Source: Epiperipatus broadwayi (Eukaryota > Onychophora > Udeonychophora > Euonychophora > Peripatidae). From it: a DNA stretch of 64,000 bases. The stretch's first letter is position 1. Each line of letters starts with the position of its first letter. Where the stretch lies: NCBI GenBank assembly GCA_028023455.1, contig JAQFVV010000020.1:12440385-12504384 (forward strand), given 5' to 3'. Shown piece by piece: positions 23,776 to 34,559 of the stretch. Position numbers and translations under genes: made by a program. The notes beneath the pieces are model-generated. The model was given only the letters and a program-made list of their open reading frames with translations, did no database searches and had not been told where the DNA came from.

Positions 23776-24671
23776 TTTATTATTAATATTGTTTACTTAC
23801 ATTATTTTTTATTAAAAAACTATAATAAATGATGGTCTAAAGATAGTTTTAACAAGGCTATTAAAACTTTATTTATATTAATGATAACAATTATCTATAT
23901 TTTATTTAGCTTAATTTTTCTTTGATCTTTACCATTTTATCTGATTAATATCAATTTATTCAGTAAATTGGGCAAGAATAAAAAATAAAAAATTCTTGTA
24001 TTAGAAATGTAAGTTTTTGATTGGCTGAATTGTTATATTAGCGCTTTTGTTTTTGATGGCATTTAGTTTTTCAAATATTTTTTCTTCAGTTATATTTTTA
24101 ATGAGAAAAATAAAAATAAAAAATTATTTATTCAAAACATGAAATTAATATTAAAAATAAAATAACAACTTTTCAAATAAATAAAAGAGTAATAAATAAA
24201 AATAAACAGATATAAGTAAGTAAAACAAAAGATTTTATTTTAGCTTTCAGGTTTAAAAATGTATTTAATAGAAAATATATATATATATTTACTCATATAA
24301 GCTGTATATTTAATATATTGTTTATTAGAATGTAAATGAAAATATTATTTTGAAATATCAAAAATCTACTTATAATTACAAAAAAAATAAAATAAAAAAT
24401 TATTGACAGTAAATATTTCTGATTTGATGATAAGTGTTTCTTTTTTACATTAGTAATTTTGTACTTCATTAATTTTCTCTAAAAGACAAATATATACAAA
24501 TAAAGTGTTTTCCTGAAGGTTTGAAGATGATGGTATTCTAGTTGTATTTTTTTATTGGACTATTTCCATCATCTAATATATGTATTGAATGTCTTTAGAA
24601 AAATTAAACTTTATTTAAATATTCCAAATACATTCCACTGTTAGTAATTCACATCAAACAGGTTATTATAT
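23776..24671. other. AT-rich intergenic
   Basis: No gene was seen. Confidence 0.5.
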
Positions 24672-24812
24672 GCACAATGTTTCAAGAGGTATTATTCTCC
24701 CCTTTTCTTCAGGTGTTGCTGGCATGACCAGTGACAGTACTAGCATGGTATTCGAACCTGGATTCTTGATTATTCAATTTTAAGGTAACGCTACAACTGA
24801 GCCATCATGAAC
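24672..24812 (-). mobile_element. tRNA-derived SINE, family D
   Basis: The minus strand has an A-box-like TGGCTCAGTTGTAGCG and a B box GGTTCGAATACC spaced as in a tRNA promoter. The body is GCCAGCAACACCTGAAGA and GGAGAATAATACC. The body matches 45,432-45,486 on the plus strand. No A tail or clear target duplication is seen. Confidence 0.65.
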
Positions 24813-26856
24813 ATTAAATACTTACTTATTAACAATTCCTGAAAATGGCAGCCATATTGCATTTTGAAGAATTGGTGTTAGACAGAATTTTTAAAATAAC
24901 TTCAATTAGCATTATGAAAAATTATGTAATTTATGTTAATACAAAGATAAAATACAAACAAATATAATAAAGCTAAAAACAATATGGTCATTACCTATTT
25001 AAAATTTTTACTTTAACATTCTTTTAAAATTAATATTTTTATATTTCTTCATAATGTTTGTATTTTAATAAATACATTTTATTTTAAATTAAAATATATT
25101 CTTTATAAAATTTCCAGTAAAATGATATGGAACATGATATATCTTTCATTAATCTAAAACATAAAAAAATAGAGCAATTGGTAGCTTTCTTTTTTTTTTT
25201 TTTTAGGAAACCCCACAAGAATTTTCTTTCTTGCAGATGTCTGCATGAAATAAATAAAAAGTAGAAGAAATGTTAGTCTAAATACTCTTGTACCTGCAAA
25301 TGGTTCAGATTCAATAAATGGTGTAACTAAACAGAAAAGAAAAGATTTAGTGCAATATAGAATATTAAAATAACAATGTTTTAAAATCTGTTTTACTTTT
25401 GAGGTTGTGAAAAAAACTTCATTTTGTTAGATAGTATCTATCTAAAATATAAATACAGATATCTCCTATTCCATAGAAATATTCATGTTTCATCCATTCT
25501 GATCTAAATTGAACATCTATACAGAGGGATGTTGGATAAAAGCTGGAATGTAATTCAATATTCTTAAAAAAGCTAAGTGAAGTGGAGTTTAAAAAGATGC
25601 ATTGCCTATTTCAATTATAGTTGATATGGATTAAAATAGCCTATCTGAGCACTTTTACTGTATGATCATTATTCCACACAGCCAAAATCTTTCATATCCT
25701 TTATTAGGAAGATAACACACATTATTTATTAATGCTGTAAAACTATTGAAAGCATGAATTGCAAAATCAGACACTGGATAGCATAAAAAAGTATTATTAT
25801 CTATGGAGAACTCCTCATAGTGTAAATATCCATTATGGCTATCTGCACAGATCCACCATTTAAATCTTCACTTTATTAGTTTTGAGTGATCATATTGTAA
25901 CATTGTATTATTACCAGTAAATTTAGTGGGCACACAATCAATTATTAGTTCTCTGTGCATCTGATCTACATCTTTGAATTTTATGTTGTATTGGTTTATA
26001 TGTGTGCACTTGATCAAAGTATGTACTTTTGTTATCCAAAATGTTGTCATTATTATTGATATGCAGGCTTAACAAATTATGAAACATATTGCAAGTCAAT
26101 ATGTCTGCAAAATAAGGTTGCCTCAGATATATATTTATGAGTTACATGCATTCCCCAATACAGAACTACAAGAACCTTACAAGAAATTTGTGGTTATACG
26201 TATCCAAAATAAACAATTCATGATTTGACATATTTTTTCAATATCACATTTTTTTTATTTGCATATTTACTACTTTTTCTAATATATTTATATTAAAAAC
26301 ATTTATAAATAACAAATATAAGATTTACTCTTTATGTGCAATGAGAAAAACTCGGGTTTGATGACTTTGTGAAAAGCTCTACATTCACATGATCTTTTCA
26401 TCACATTTGGTAAAATCTTAATTGCAGGATGAAGAGCCTGGTATAGAGTTAACTTCTGGAAGTACAGACTGTTTAATCCTTCTTAATTTTTTTGTGGTTA
26501 GAAAAATTAATTTAACTTTCATAAATATATTTTATATATAAATTTCTAGGTGATAAATTATTTTCAAAGTCCAAGGGCTTAAAAATTAAAAAAAAATTGA
26601 TGCTTGAAACTGTGTCAGAATCTCATTTTTTTAAAACTAAAGATTTAATGCGAGCTTTTTTTGTAAAGTCTAATAAACTGAAGAAGAAAAAAAGGCATTT
26701 GTATCGTAAATAATTCAAATTTTGTCATAGAAACATATGACATACTTTGTCAGAAAGATACTGAAAAGATTGAAGTAATGACACACTTCATACTTTATAT
26801 TTTTCTTTTATAAATTTAAAATGAAAATCAAGAAATGTTAAAAATTTAATAATAGC
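24813..26856. other. AT-rich intergenic
   Basis: A 17-T run lies near 25,190. The short open frame at 25,868-26,050 has no motif. No gene was seen. Confidence 0.5.
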
Positions 26857-26869
26857 AACTTTGTTGCAA

Positions 26870-27168
26870 AAACAGGAAAAATTCTCCATACAGTAGTGCC
26901 ACTCAGTGCAAGACAGAGTAGAAGGCGTGTGCAAAAAATTCTATCTAGAGCCAACTCATCCAATATTCCCAGATTAGTTTCTAGCTTGTGGCTTTTGTCA
27001 GTGGAAGCCTTGGATCTGAGAGCACTGCACCTAGATCTTAGAGATAGCGATTTTATGCACAAGCCTTCTGGCATCCATTGATTACTCTGGCTTGCACTGA
27101 GTGGCATGGAGAGTTTTGCCTTTTTTAATAAGTTATGAGCAATCATAAGAAATGGTGATCATGTGATG
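26870..27168. mobile_element. Palindromic retroposon (HR-1), 13-bp target duplication
   Basis: Flanked by identical AACTTTGTTGCAA at 26,857-26,869 and 27,169-27,181. The arms (about 26,882-26,950 and 27,043-27,118) are imperfect inverted copies around a 90-bp core containing CTTGGATCTGAGAGCACTGC and CACCTAGATCTTAG. The tail is at the right end: GGTGATCATGTGATG. It is the same family as 28,243-28,766 but in the opposite orientation and without inverted duplication of the core. The overlapping open frames on both strands are by-products of the palindrome. Confidence 0.85.
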
Positions 27169-27181
27169 AACTTTGTTGCAA

Positions 27182-28227
27182 TTAAGCCATAAATTATTAA
27201 GATACAAATATTTAGTAATTTTATTAATAAATAATAAATCAACAAATCAGGTGAAAACTTTTTTTATTTATTTATTGTGTAGACAAAAATATATGTTGAG
27301 CAAATGCAGTATTGTATTTTCTCTTTTATAAAAAAAAAAAAAGAGTATTTTCTCTTTTTTGTCACTTTTTTTTTTGGAACACTGATACTTTGCTTAGAAT
27401 TAAAATCTTAATCTATTTAATGTATTTCAACCCCAAAAATTACTTTAAACCTTTTTAAATTCAATTTTCTATTGCTAAATTAATCAGAATAATTTCCTAT
27501 CATTGAAATTTTGCATTGCAGTTGCATTACTACAATAAATTTAGCATAAAGATCTTACAAAAAGTTAAAAATAATATTACTTGTATTATTGTTTCATTAT
27601 ATTAATAGTTCAAGCAAACTTTGAAATGTGTTAAATCATTAATTAAAAAGATTCAATAAGTAGTAATTGTATAATAAATTGCTCAACGTGATCACATGAT
27701 ATTAAACTCTCTTAGTAGATCTTAAGCTTTTAACAATTCCATTCAGTTAATTTCAGATGAGTATTTATTATGTTACTAAGATGAGATCAATCTTGGACCT
27801 CAACTCGAATTCATAATCATATCACAGTGCTAATTTACACAAATCTTCTAAAAAGAATCATTCTAGTTTTGGAAACCAAGCATTGTAAATAAAATAATAA
27901 CACTACCCACTACTATGTTATGAACTGCCTACTTCTGTATCACATCCCTGCAAGTAATGGAATAATATTATTGTAACATGCATAATCAGAAAAATAATGA
28001 AGAATCCAGTGTTATGCCTCAAAATTAAGAAAACTATCATTAATATGAAAAATAAAGTACTTGAATAGTTTGGATGATGAGAAATGAGTTGCAACCCATT
28101 AGCTCCCAATTGTACTAGTCTGCCTCTGCATTAAATCATTAGGAACTATTAATGTTTTGTACAAGTGTTTTATTTATGGTATGAAAAGTCATAGTTTAGA
28201 GATAACATTACTGAAATCTATTATTGC
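27182..28227. other. AT-rich intergenic
   Basis: A TGATCACATGATATTAAAC motif near 27,690 resembles the HR-1 tail, but the boundary is unclear. No gene was seen. Confidence 0.45.
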
Positions 28228-28242
28228 TATTTCTGATAAACC

Positions 28243-28766
28243 ATTAAACATCACATGATCACTATCTCATACTAGCACATAATTGTTATTAAACAAGGCA
28301 AAACTCTCTCCATACAGTAGTGCCACCCTGTGCCAATCAGAGTAATCAATGGATGTCAGAAGGCTTGTGCATAAAATCCCTATCTAATGCCTACTCATCC
28401 AATATCCTCAGACTAGTTTCTGGCCATCATCCGTGAGGAGGCGTGGATCTGAGAGCACTGCACTTAGATTTTAGAATCTGGCTTGTGGCCATCATCAGTG
28501 AGGAGCCTTGGATCTGAGAGCACTGCACCTAGATCTTAGGAGCACTGCACCTAGATCTTAGGATCCTAAGATCTAGGTGCAGTGCTCTCAGATCCAAGGC
28601 TCCTCACTGATGATGGCCACAAGCCAGAAACTAGTCTGGGGATATTGGATGAGTAGGCATTAGATAGGGATTTTATGCACAAGCCTTCTGGCATCCATTG
28701 ATTACTCTGATTGGCACAGCACAGGGCACAGGGTGGCACTACTATATGGAGAGAGTTTTGCCTTGT
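28243..28766. mobile_element. Large palindromic retroposon (HR-1), 15-bp target duplication
   Basis: Flanked by identical TATTTCTGATAAACC at 28,228-28,242 and 28,767-28,781. The tail at the left is ACATCACATGATCACTATCT. The body, 28,290-28,766, is an inverted dimer around a GGATCC axis at 28,561-28,566. The left arm is lengthened by tandem copies of about 75 bp (GGATCTGAGAGCACTGCAC unit) and about 21 bp. The outer ends are GGCAAAACTCTCTCCAT and its complement. An RNA copy would fold into a hairpin of more than 200 bp. No coding capacity is seen. Confidence 0.88.
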
Positions 28767-28781
28767 TATTTCTGATAAACC

Positions 28782-29199
28782 TATTATCCAAGAATATTAG
28801 CTAAATCAACTATAGATTAAGCGATATCTTTGAAAAATATTTTTGTATAAAATTAAAGTGGCCAAACAAAACAATAATTCTGACTTCCAGTTCAAACTTC
28901 CATCTCAGGATAAGCTAAAATCTAAGCTGTTAATTGGGCATTTAATCATCACATGACCTTATAAACATTATTTTTTTATACTTATTAGTATTAAAAAATA
29001 AATGTTAAAATATTTTAGCATAACTATGAAACAAATTACTTGAAAATAATTTGCATACATTTTTATGATTATTCATTACAAAATATCTCATAAAAAGAAA
29101 ATATGAGCTGGATATTATAATGAATTTATAACTAAAACTAAATCATAAATCTAAAATAATATTAGGAATTCTTTATGTTAATAAAAGATTTTTAAAATT
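28782..29199. other. AT-rich intergenic, possible HR-1 tail
   Basis: AATCATCACATGACCTTA at about 28,944 resembles the HR-1 tail. There is no other feature. Confidence 0.4.
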
Positions 29200-29206
29200 A
29201 AAAGTT

Positions 29207-29348
29207 CAAATTATTCAAACGGAAGTCAATTTCCGATAATGCGCTATTTCTTAAATATTATAAATTTCCACGTGGGCGAGTGCGTGGAAATTTATAATAT
29301 TTAAGAAATAGCGCATTATCGGAGATTGACTTCCGTTTGAATAATTTC
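29207..29348. repeat. Near-perfect hairpin with 65-bp arms
   Basis: Arms 29,208-29,272 and 29,283-29,347 differ at one position and are separated by a 10-nt loop. Outside, AAAAGTT occurs on both sides (29,200-29,206 and 29,349-29,355), a possible 7-bp target duplication. It lacks the HR-1 tail. The near identity of the arms shows a recent origin or ongoing correction. Confidence 0.85.
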
Positions 29349-29355
29349 AAAAGTT

Positions 29356-30300
29356 TTCAGTGCTTTATAATAATAGATTTACAATTAAAAATTCAAAAAG
29401 TTATTTTCAATACAATTATATAGATAATTATTAAACCACTTTCAATTTTCAAACTTTATTACAAGAAATCAAAATACAGAAAGGGCTTATTTGTATTATT
29501 TACCTGGTCTTCAATTGAGTGCCAGTCTTACAGACATAAGTTTAAAACATGTTTAAAGCAAACTTTATTAGTTCTTTTCCATTTCTTTTTTTTAATTTTT
29601 CATTCCTGCTGTTTGTAAGTGTTTATTATTGATTATATTTCTGATCAAAAAAGAAATTATTTGATCGATTTGAATCATTTTCAAAGGAAAGCCATCTAAG
29701 CTTGTTTCACAAGAGATTTTATCTGGCAAATCTTTTCAGAAATGTCAAATCTTGTCTTTCTTTTTATAATTCAGTGATAATGGAGAGTGGCAGGGAAGAA
29801 CTGAAGATGTCAAAAAGATTGCTAATTTACTTATAAACATTGAAAATGTAATTTTAAGGATGTTTTAAGTAATACATTATTGGAATTTTCTCATTTTGAA
29901 GTCTTATTTGATTCAAAAACAATATATGTTATATTCACAAAATACTATTTTGAGCTATAGTATAAAAGTACAGAAAGTAAAGTAAATTTTTCTAGCTTCT
30001 ATTTGATTTTAAAAGAAATTATAGAAATATTTTTAAAATTGTATTTTTGAAAGCAACAACAATTACAACAAACAAAACAGCTCATTTAAATTATAGTAAC
30101 TAATTGTTATGCTTGGAAATGATGGTGAAGGATGAAAGGATAACCATCAACGAATGTTGAACTTCACTATAACAATAATGGATGTGACACTGAAGAATCT
30201 TAAAATTAAACTGAAGATAAATCATGTTAGAGATATGTCATTTAATAAGATCACCAAAAATTAATATCAAATTAAGAGCAATCAGTATTAATAATAATTA
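29356..30300. other. AT-rich intergenic
   Basis: No gene or repeat was recognised. Confidence 0.5.
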
Positions 30301-30625
30301 ATTACTATTTAGAATCTATCTATCTATTTATATGTCTATCACATTTATGTCTGTTTGTCTATCTATCTATCTGACTATTTATCAGTTTAGTTAGTTACAT
30401 ATCTACCTATATACTCAATATTTTCTCATCTATCAATCAACCAATCTATTTTTCTATCTGTCTGTCTATTTTTCTATCTATCTATATATCCATTTACTTT
30501 CTATCTACTTATATTTAATTGCTGTTCTATATTTTTATTTATCTAACTATATATCTTTCAAATTATTTATTTAACTAAACATCAATCTATTTAATTATTC
30601 ATCTATATATCTACATGTATATTTG
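30301..30625. repeat. Degenerate (ATCT)n microsatellite
   Basis: About 300 bp dominated by ATCT/TGTC tetranucleotides with many substitutions, indicating an old array. Confidence 0.85.
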
Positions 30626-31239
30626 AGTACATAGGTGAGGGTGTGTAAAATTTCGATTTGTCTTTAACTAGAGCTTTACTAATATCATTATAATTTTTAA
30701 TATTAAAATTATATGTGATTCTTACAAAATCCACATATGATTTGTTTTGTAAAAACTAATTATTTGTACTTTTTTTAATGGGACGGTTGTAATCCTTTTA
30801 ATATCAGGAGAAACTAATAATAGTTGCTTATAGAAAAAATAAGTTACAATGCAATATATATATATAAAACCATATTTTTTTTTGTTAATTGCCAATATGT
30901 TTGATGAATTTTATACTAATGAGTACATAGTCTCTCACATTTCTAAAGTAATCCTGATTTTTTTTTAAAAATGCATATTGCTTATTAGAAAAGTCATTTC
31001 CAATATCTTTGAAAATATTTTAAGTCTTCATTATAAAAAAATATACAACTAATCTATTTTTATGACACAAAGATTTCATTAAATATCATATCAATATATT
31101 TTCTTTATTACTTTTACAATGCTTCATATAATTACAATCCACTATTGACGTTTTTCACTGCTCCAGCAATCTTGTTCAAAAGTATAAGAAATGCAATATA
31201 AATATGTGAATATTTATTTATTCATGAACATATTATTTT
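30626..31239. other. AT-rich intergenic
   Basis: No gene was seen. Confidence 0.5.
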
Positions 31240-32110
31240 ACATTTTATATGTATACATATATTCCATCTTATAATCACCATTTATATATCCACATATGCC
31301 TTTATATACCTTTCTATATAATTATTACCTTTTTATATATATAATACATTTTAACCTTTTTTATATTTTATATGTCAATACTTCCTATAATCATATATAC
31401 ATATATATTTATTTTTATTAGTTTATTTTTATAAATTTATTTTTATTAATTTTTTTTAAATATTTAACTCTAATGTTATATATTCATATTTTATATTTTA
31501 CAATATTTTTATTATTCATTATATTAACATTCAATATGTATATTTTTTAAGCTATGATATTATTTTTTTATCTTTTATTACTAATTATTTTAATCTACAT
31601 TTTATTACTTTGAACATATTTTATACCTACCTTCTACTTATATTTTCAAATCTTAACTGCCTTTTAATATTTGTACATAATTAAATCTATTCTTATTTTT
31701 AATCCCTACTAATATTTTTTTTATGTTAAAATTTTTTTCAGGCCGAAATCTCTATTTAATACTGACTTAATATTATTAATCTAAATAGATTATCTTATTT
31801 TTCTAACCCTTTTATTATTTGTAAATTGTATCATTTTTATATAACTCTTTCCAAATTCATGCCCTGTTTTCAATTTATATAAATATATTGATGAATTTTT
31901 TATTATATTTATGTTGTAGTAGTCTTCTATATATTGAATTTTTTGTTTCCCCTACATAATTTACTTTTATATTATTAATTTGATACTTTTTACACTATTC
32001 CATTTATTTCGTTATCTGAATTTTTATTATAATTATTAATGTAATTATTTTGTAAAATATTAATCATATTTTTATTAATTATTCTAACATTTATTATATT
32101 ATTAAATATT
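31240..32110 (-). repeat. AT-rich repeat, inverted relative to 37.1-37.55 kb
   Basis: About 31,400-31,665 is the reverse complement of about 37,100-37,545 (shared ATACCTACCTTCTA, ATATTCATATTTTATATTTTAC). About 31,678-31,725 matches the complement of 34,470-34,500. About 31,972-32,110 is a direct repeat of 34,285-34,415 (shared TCTGAATTTTTATTATAATT). These are the sequences immediately flanking the LINE at 34.5-37.1 kb, so this looks like part of another, opposite-strand copy of the same repeat without the LINE body. Confidence 0.6.
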
Positions 32111-33090
32111 TTTATTAAGTTTACTAATGACTTTATTTAAAATTCTAACTACATAGTTATTTCTTGTCTTTAAACATATATAATTAATTGTATCTATATT
32201 ATTATTACTACTACTTTTTTTCTTCTTTATTATTATTTATATACTGTATCTTATTTTCTACTAATCTAATATTATCATTTATAAATTTATTTAGTTAATT
32301 GCTATTTATAAATTCTTTTATTAAATTTATTTGTTTAACATAATCTTCTAACAATAATTTACTGGTCTATAAATTCTAGAATATATTATATTTATTTTAT
32401 ATTTGTATTTGTGTGCCACTTAGTTATATTATTATCCATTATTTTTCTTATGAATTAATGTTTCAATCTTACATTTTCCTTCTTCATTTGACTTAACTAA
32501 CTTTATATCTATTGTACCTATATTGATATAGGCACATATAATTTTATCTAAAATTATATTATTAAAATAATCTTTCGTTAAAGAAAAACATAAAATTAAA
32601 TGTTGAAGAGTTTATTCAATTTGTTTTTGAAAAAGATAAAAATCAAATAGTTTTCTAGCATTAGTTTTGAAATAAAAAGCTACAATTAATTAATTAATCA
32701 AAAGGGGGGAGGGGAGTCTTGGTTTGAGAAATTAAACTAAGGGTTATAAAAGGAAGTAAATAGTTTTTATTAGTATTCGTAAAAATATAATTTAAAAGGT
32801 TAAAACATACAAATCTCTTTTCATTCAAGTATTATTAAAGAAAAAATAATGTTAAAACTAATATATGTGCATATATATCTGCGATTGTCAACAATAGAAT
32901 AAATGTTATTTTAAATAAATGAAAGTTAAAGAAGATTATCATTAAAAAACATGGCAATGGTTATTAATTAATATCAAACAACATTTTTGCATGGCTATTA
33001 CTAATTAAGCAATCTTTCAAAACACATTTATCAAATGATTATCACTGGAATTTGACAACAGATCTTTGCAGGAGATATTACGAAGACAAC
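32111..33090. other. AT-rich intergenic
   Basis: No supported gene. A G-rich patch GGGGGGAGGGGAG lies at about 32,705. Confidence 0.5.
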
Positions 33091-33100
33091 ACGTCGCAGA

Positions 33101-33140
33101 TATAAATAGACTTTTTTTTATCGGACAGTCTCAGTTCACA
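33101..33140 (+). promoter_or_regulatory. Candidate TATA/Inr promoter
   Basis: TATAAATAG at 33,101-33,109 is followed about 30 bp later by CTCAGTTC (33,130-33,137), an initiator-like sequence, in a locally less AT-rich block. The block continues to a possible splice donor CCTAG/GTAAAAAC near 33,465. Short plus-strand frames close quickly, so if transcribed the segment would be mostly untranslated. It might equally be the R region of a solo LTR. Confidence 0.35.
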
Positions 33141-33470
33141 AATTTATTGAGTGAGTGCAGTTCAGAAATTAATTGAGTCAGTTAACAAACAAAATGCAGT
33201 GTTGAGAAGATTTTGGGAATTCACGCCTCTCCACAGCCTAAAAAGTCCAATGAAAACAGCAAGATCTGCCCGTGCAATAATGTCAACGTAACAACTTAGA
33301 AAATCTCCATCAATATCTAATTGTCTCCAATAGTAATAATCGTGAAAATCAGGAAACTCATCAAGGAAAAGTCCCAGCCGGCTGGTAAGCATTCATAATG
33401 GAAATATCCTCACTGAAAGCAGCCACCAAAGAGCCCAAAATTCTACGTCTACATTCAAAAGCCTAGGTAA
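33141..33470. other. Less AT-rich segment downstream of the candidate promoter, unknown
   Basis: Composition is unlike the flanks. On the minus strand 33,162-33,392 is a 76-codon open frame rich in aromatic residues (HDYYYWRQLD). The same frame continues readably upstream of an in-frame stop (VEFWALWWLLS), so it could be a decayed exon. No domain is recognised. It could be host exon debris or an unclassified LTR. Confidence 0.3.
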
Positions 33471-34559
33471 AAACATTTGCTTATTTCGTTTATACTGTAA
33501 TAGCCATTGCATTGCATTAATTCATACGAATATTTCAAGAGTCTAATTACATGAACTCTATATCATACATAAATGAACTATTGATATGTGTGATTAAATT
33601 TCAAATGCTTTGTAATCCTTTATTATTATTATGTGTATACATGAGTTAATATGTGCGTGATCATTATATCAATATTTATTAGTTAAATTAGAGTGTTCTG
33701 TTATTAAATCTATAGGAATATTTAAACCATTTAGAAATGTTAATTTAAAATATGCGTGTGTTTTATTAGAATTATAAAATGTTTAAATTTAGTAAATAAG
33801 TGTTAGTTAATAAATTATCTTTAAAATTAAACTTTATTTGTCAGTCAATTCTTTTTATCAATCTTCTTTTATAAATTCCTTTTACAATTCCTTTATCAAG
33901 TCTTTTAACCACTAATTAGATATAATCTATTAGTGACTACAAACAACTGAGCTAGTCGTGGATTTAGGCGTTGAGTTAGTGGCCACTGTTCAAAGTGCAT
34001 TGTCTATTCTTTTAGTATTCTTTTAGAATAAGCAGCTGGCACCCATGGTTATACACAAACAAAAAAGTGCTTTGGACGTGGTATTCAACTCAACAGCCGA
34101 GAAGAAGCTATGTCCTGGAAATTTAATGTTAGTTATATACTTTATAGCTATTGTTTGGGCATACATACTCTCCAAGTATGTTCTTCTCTGCCTAAGAGAC
34201 CGGTGTTTCGAATCCACATATTCGAACACGATTCACTATATATGTCAGTATATTATTCTCCTCTTTTTCTATTATATATATATATTGTTAATTTGACATC
34301 ATTTACAATTAATTCCAGATATTCCATTTATTTCATTGTCTGAATTTTTATTATAATTACTAATGTACTTATTTTCTAAAATATTAATCATATTTTTCTT
34401 TTTTTTTTATTAATTATATAAAAATAGAAAGAGGAAGCCACTAGGTATAAAATAAAAATGATAATATTAGTAAGGATTAAAAATAAGAATAGATTTAATT
34501 ATATAAAAATAGAAAGAGGGAGCCACTATGTATAACTGTATAAAATACAAGAGTATAAA
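33471..34559. other. AT-rich flank of the second LINE
   Basis: 34,285-34,415 repeats 31,972-32,110. The phrase TATAAAAATAGAAAGAGG with GAGCCACTA/GAAGCCACTA occurs twice in tandem (34,424 and 34,501). A B-box-like TTTCGAATCC at about 34,206 suggests a worn tRNA-like repeat, uncertain. Confidence 0.45.

Noticed and set aside
26838-27146. Overlapping open frames on both strands as genes
   Set aside because: They are produced by the palindromic retroposon; the two frames read the same hairpin from opposite sides.
30301-30625. CRISPR-like or functional tandem array
   Set aside because: Plain degenerate ATCT microsatellite without spacers; the window is eukaryotic.
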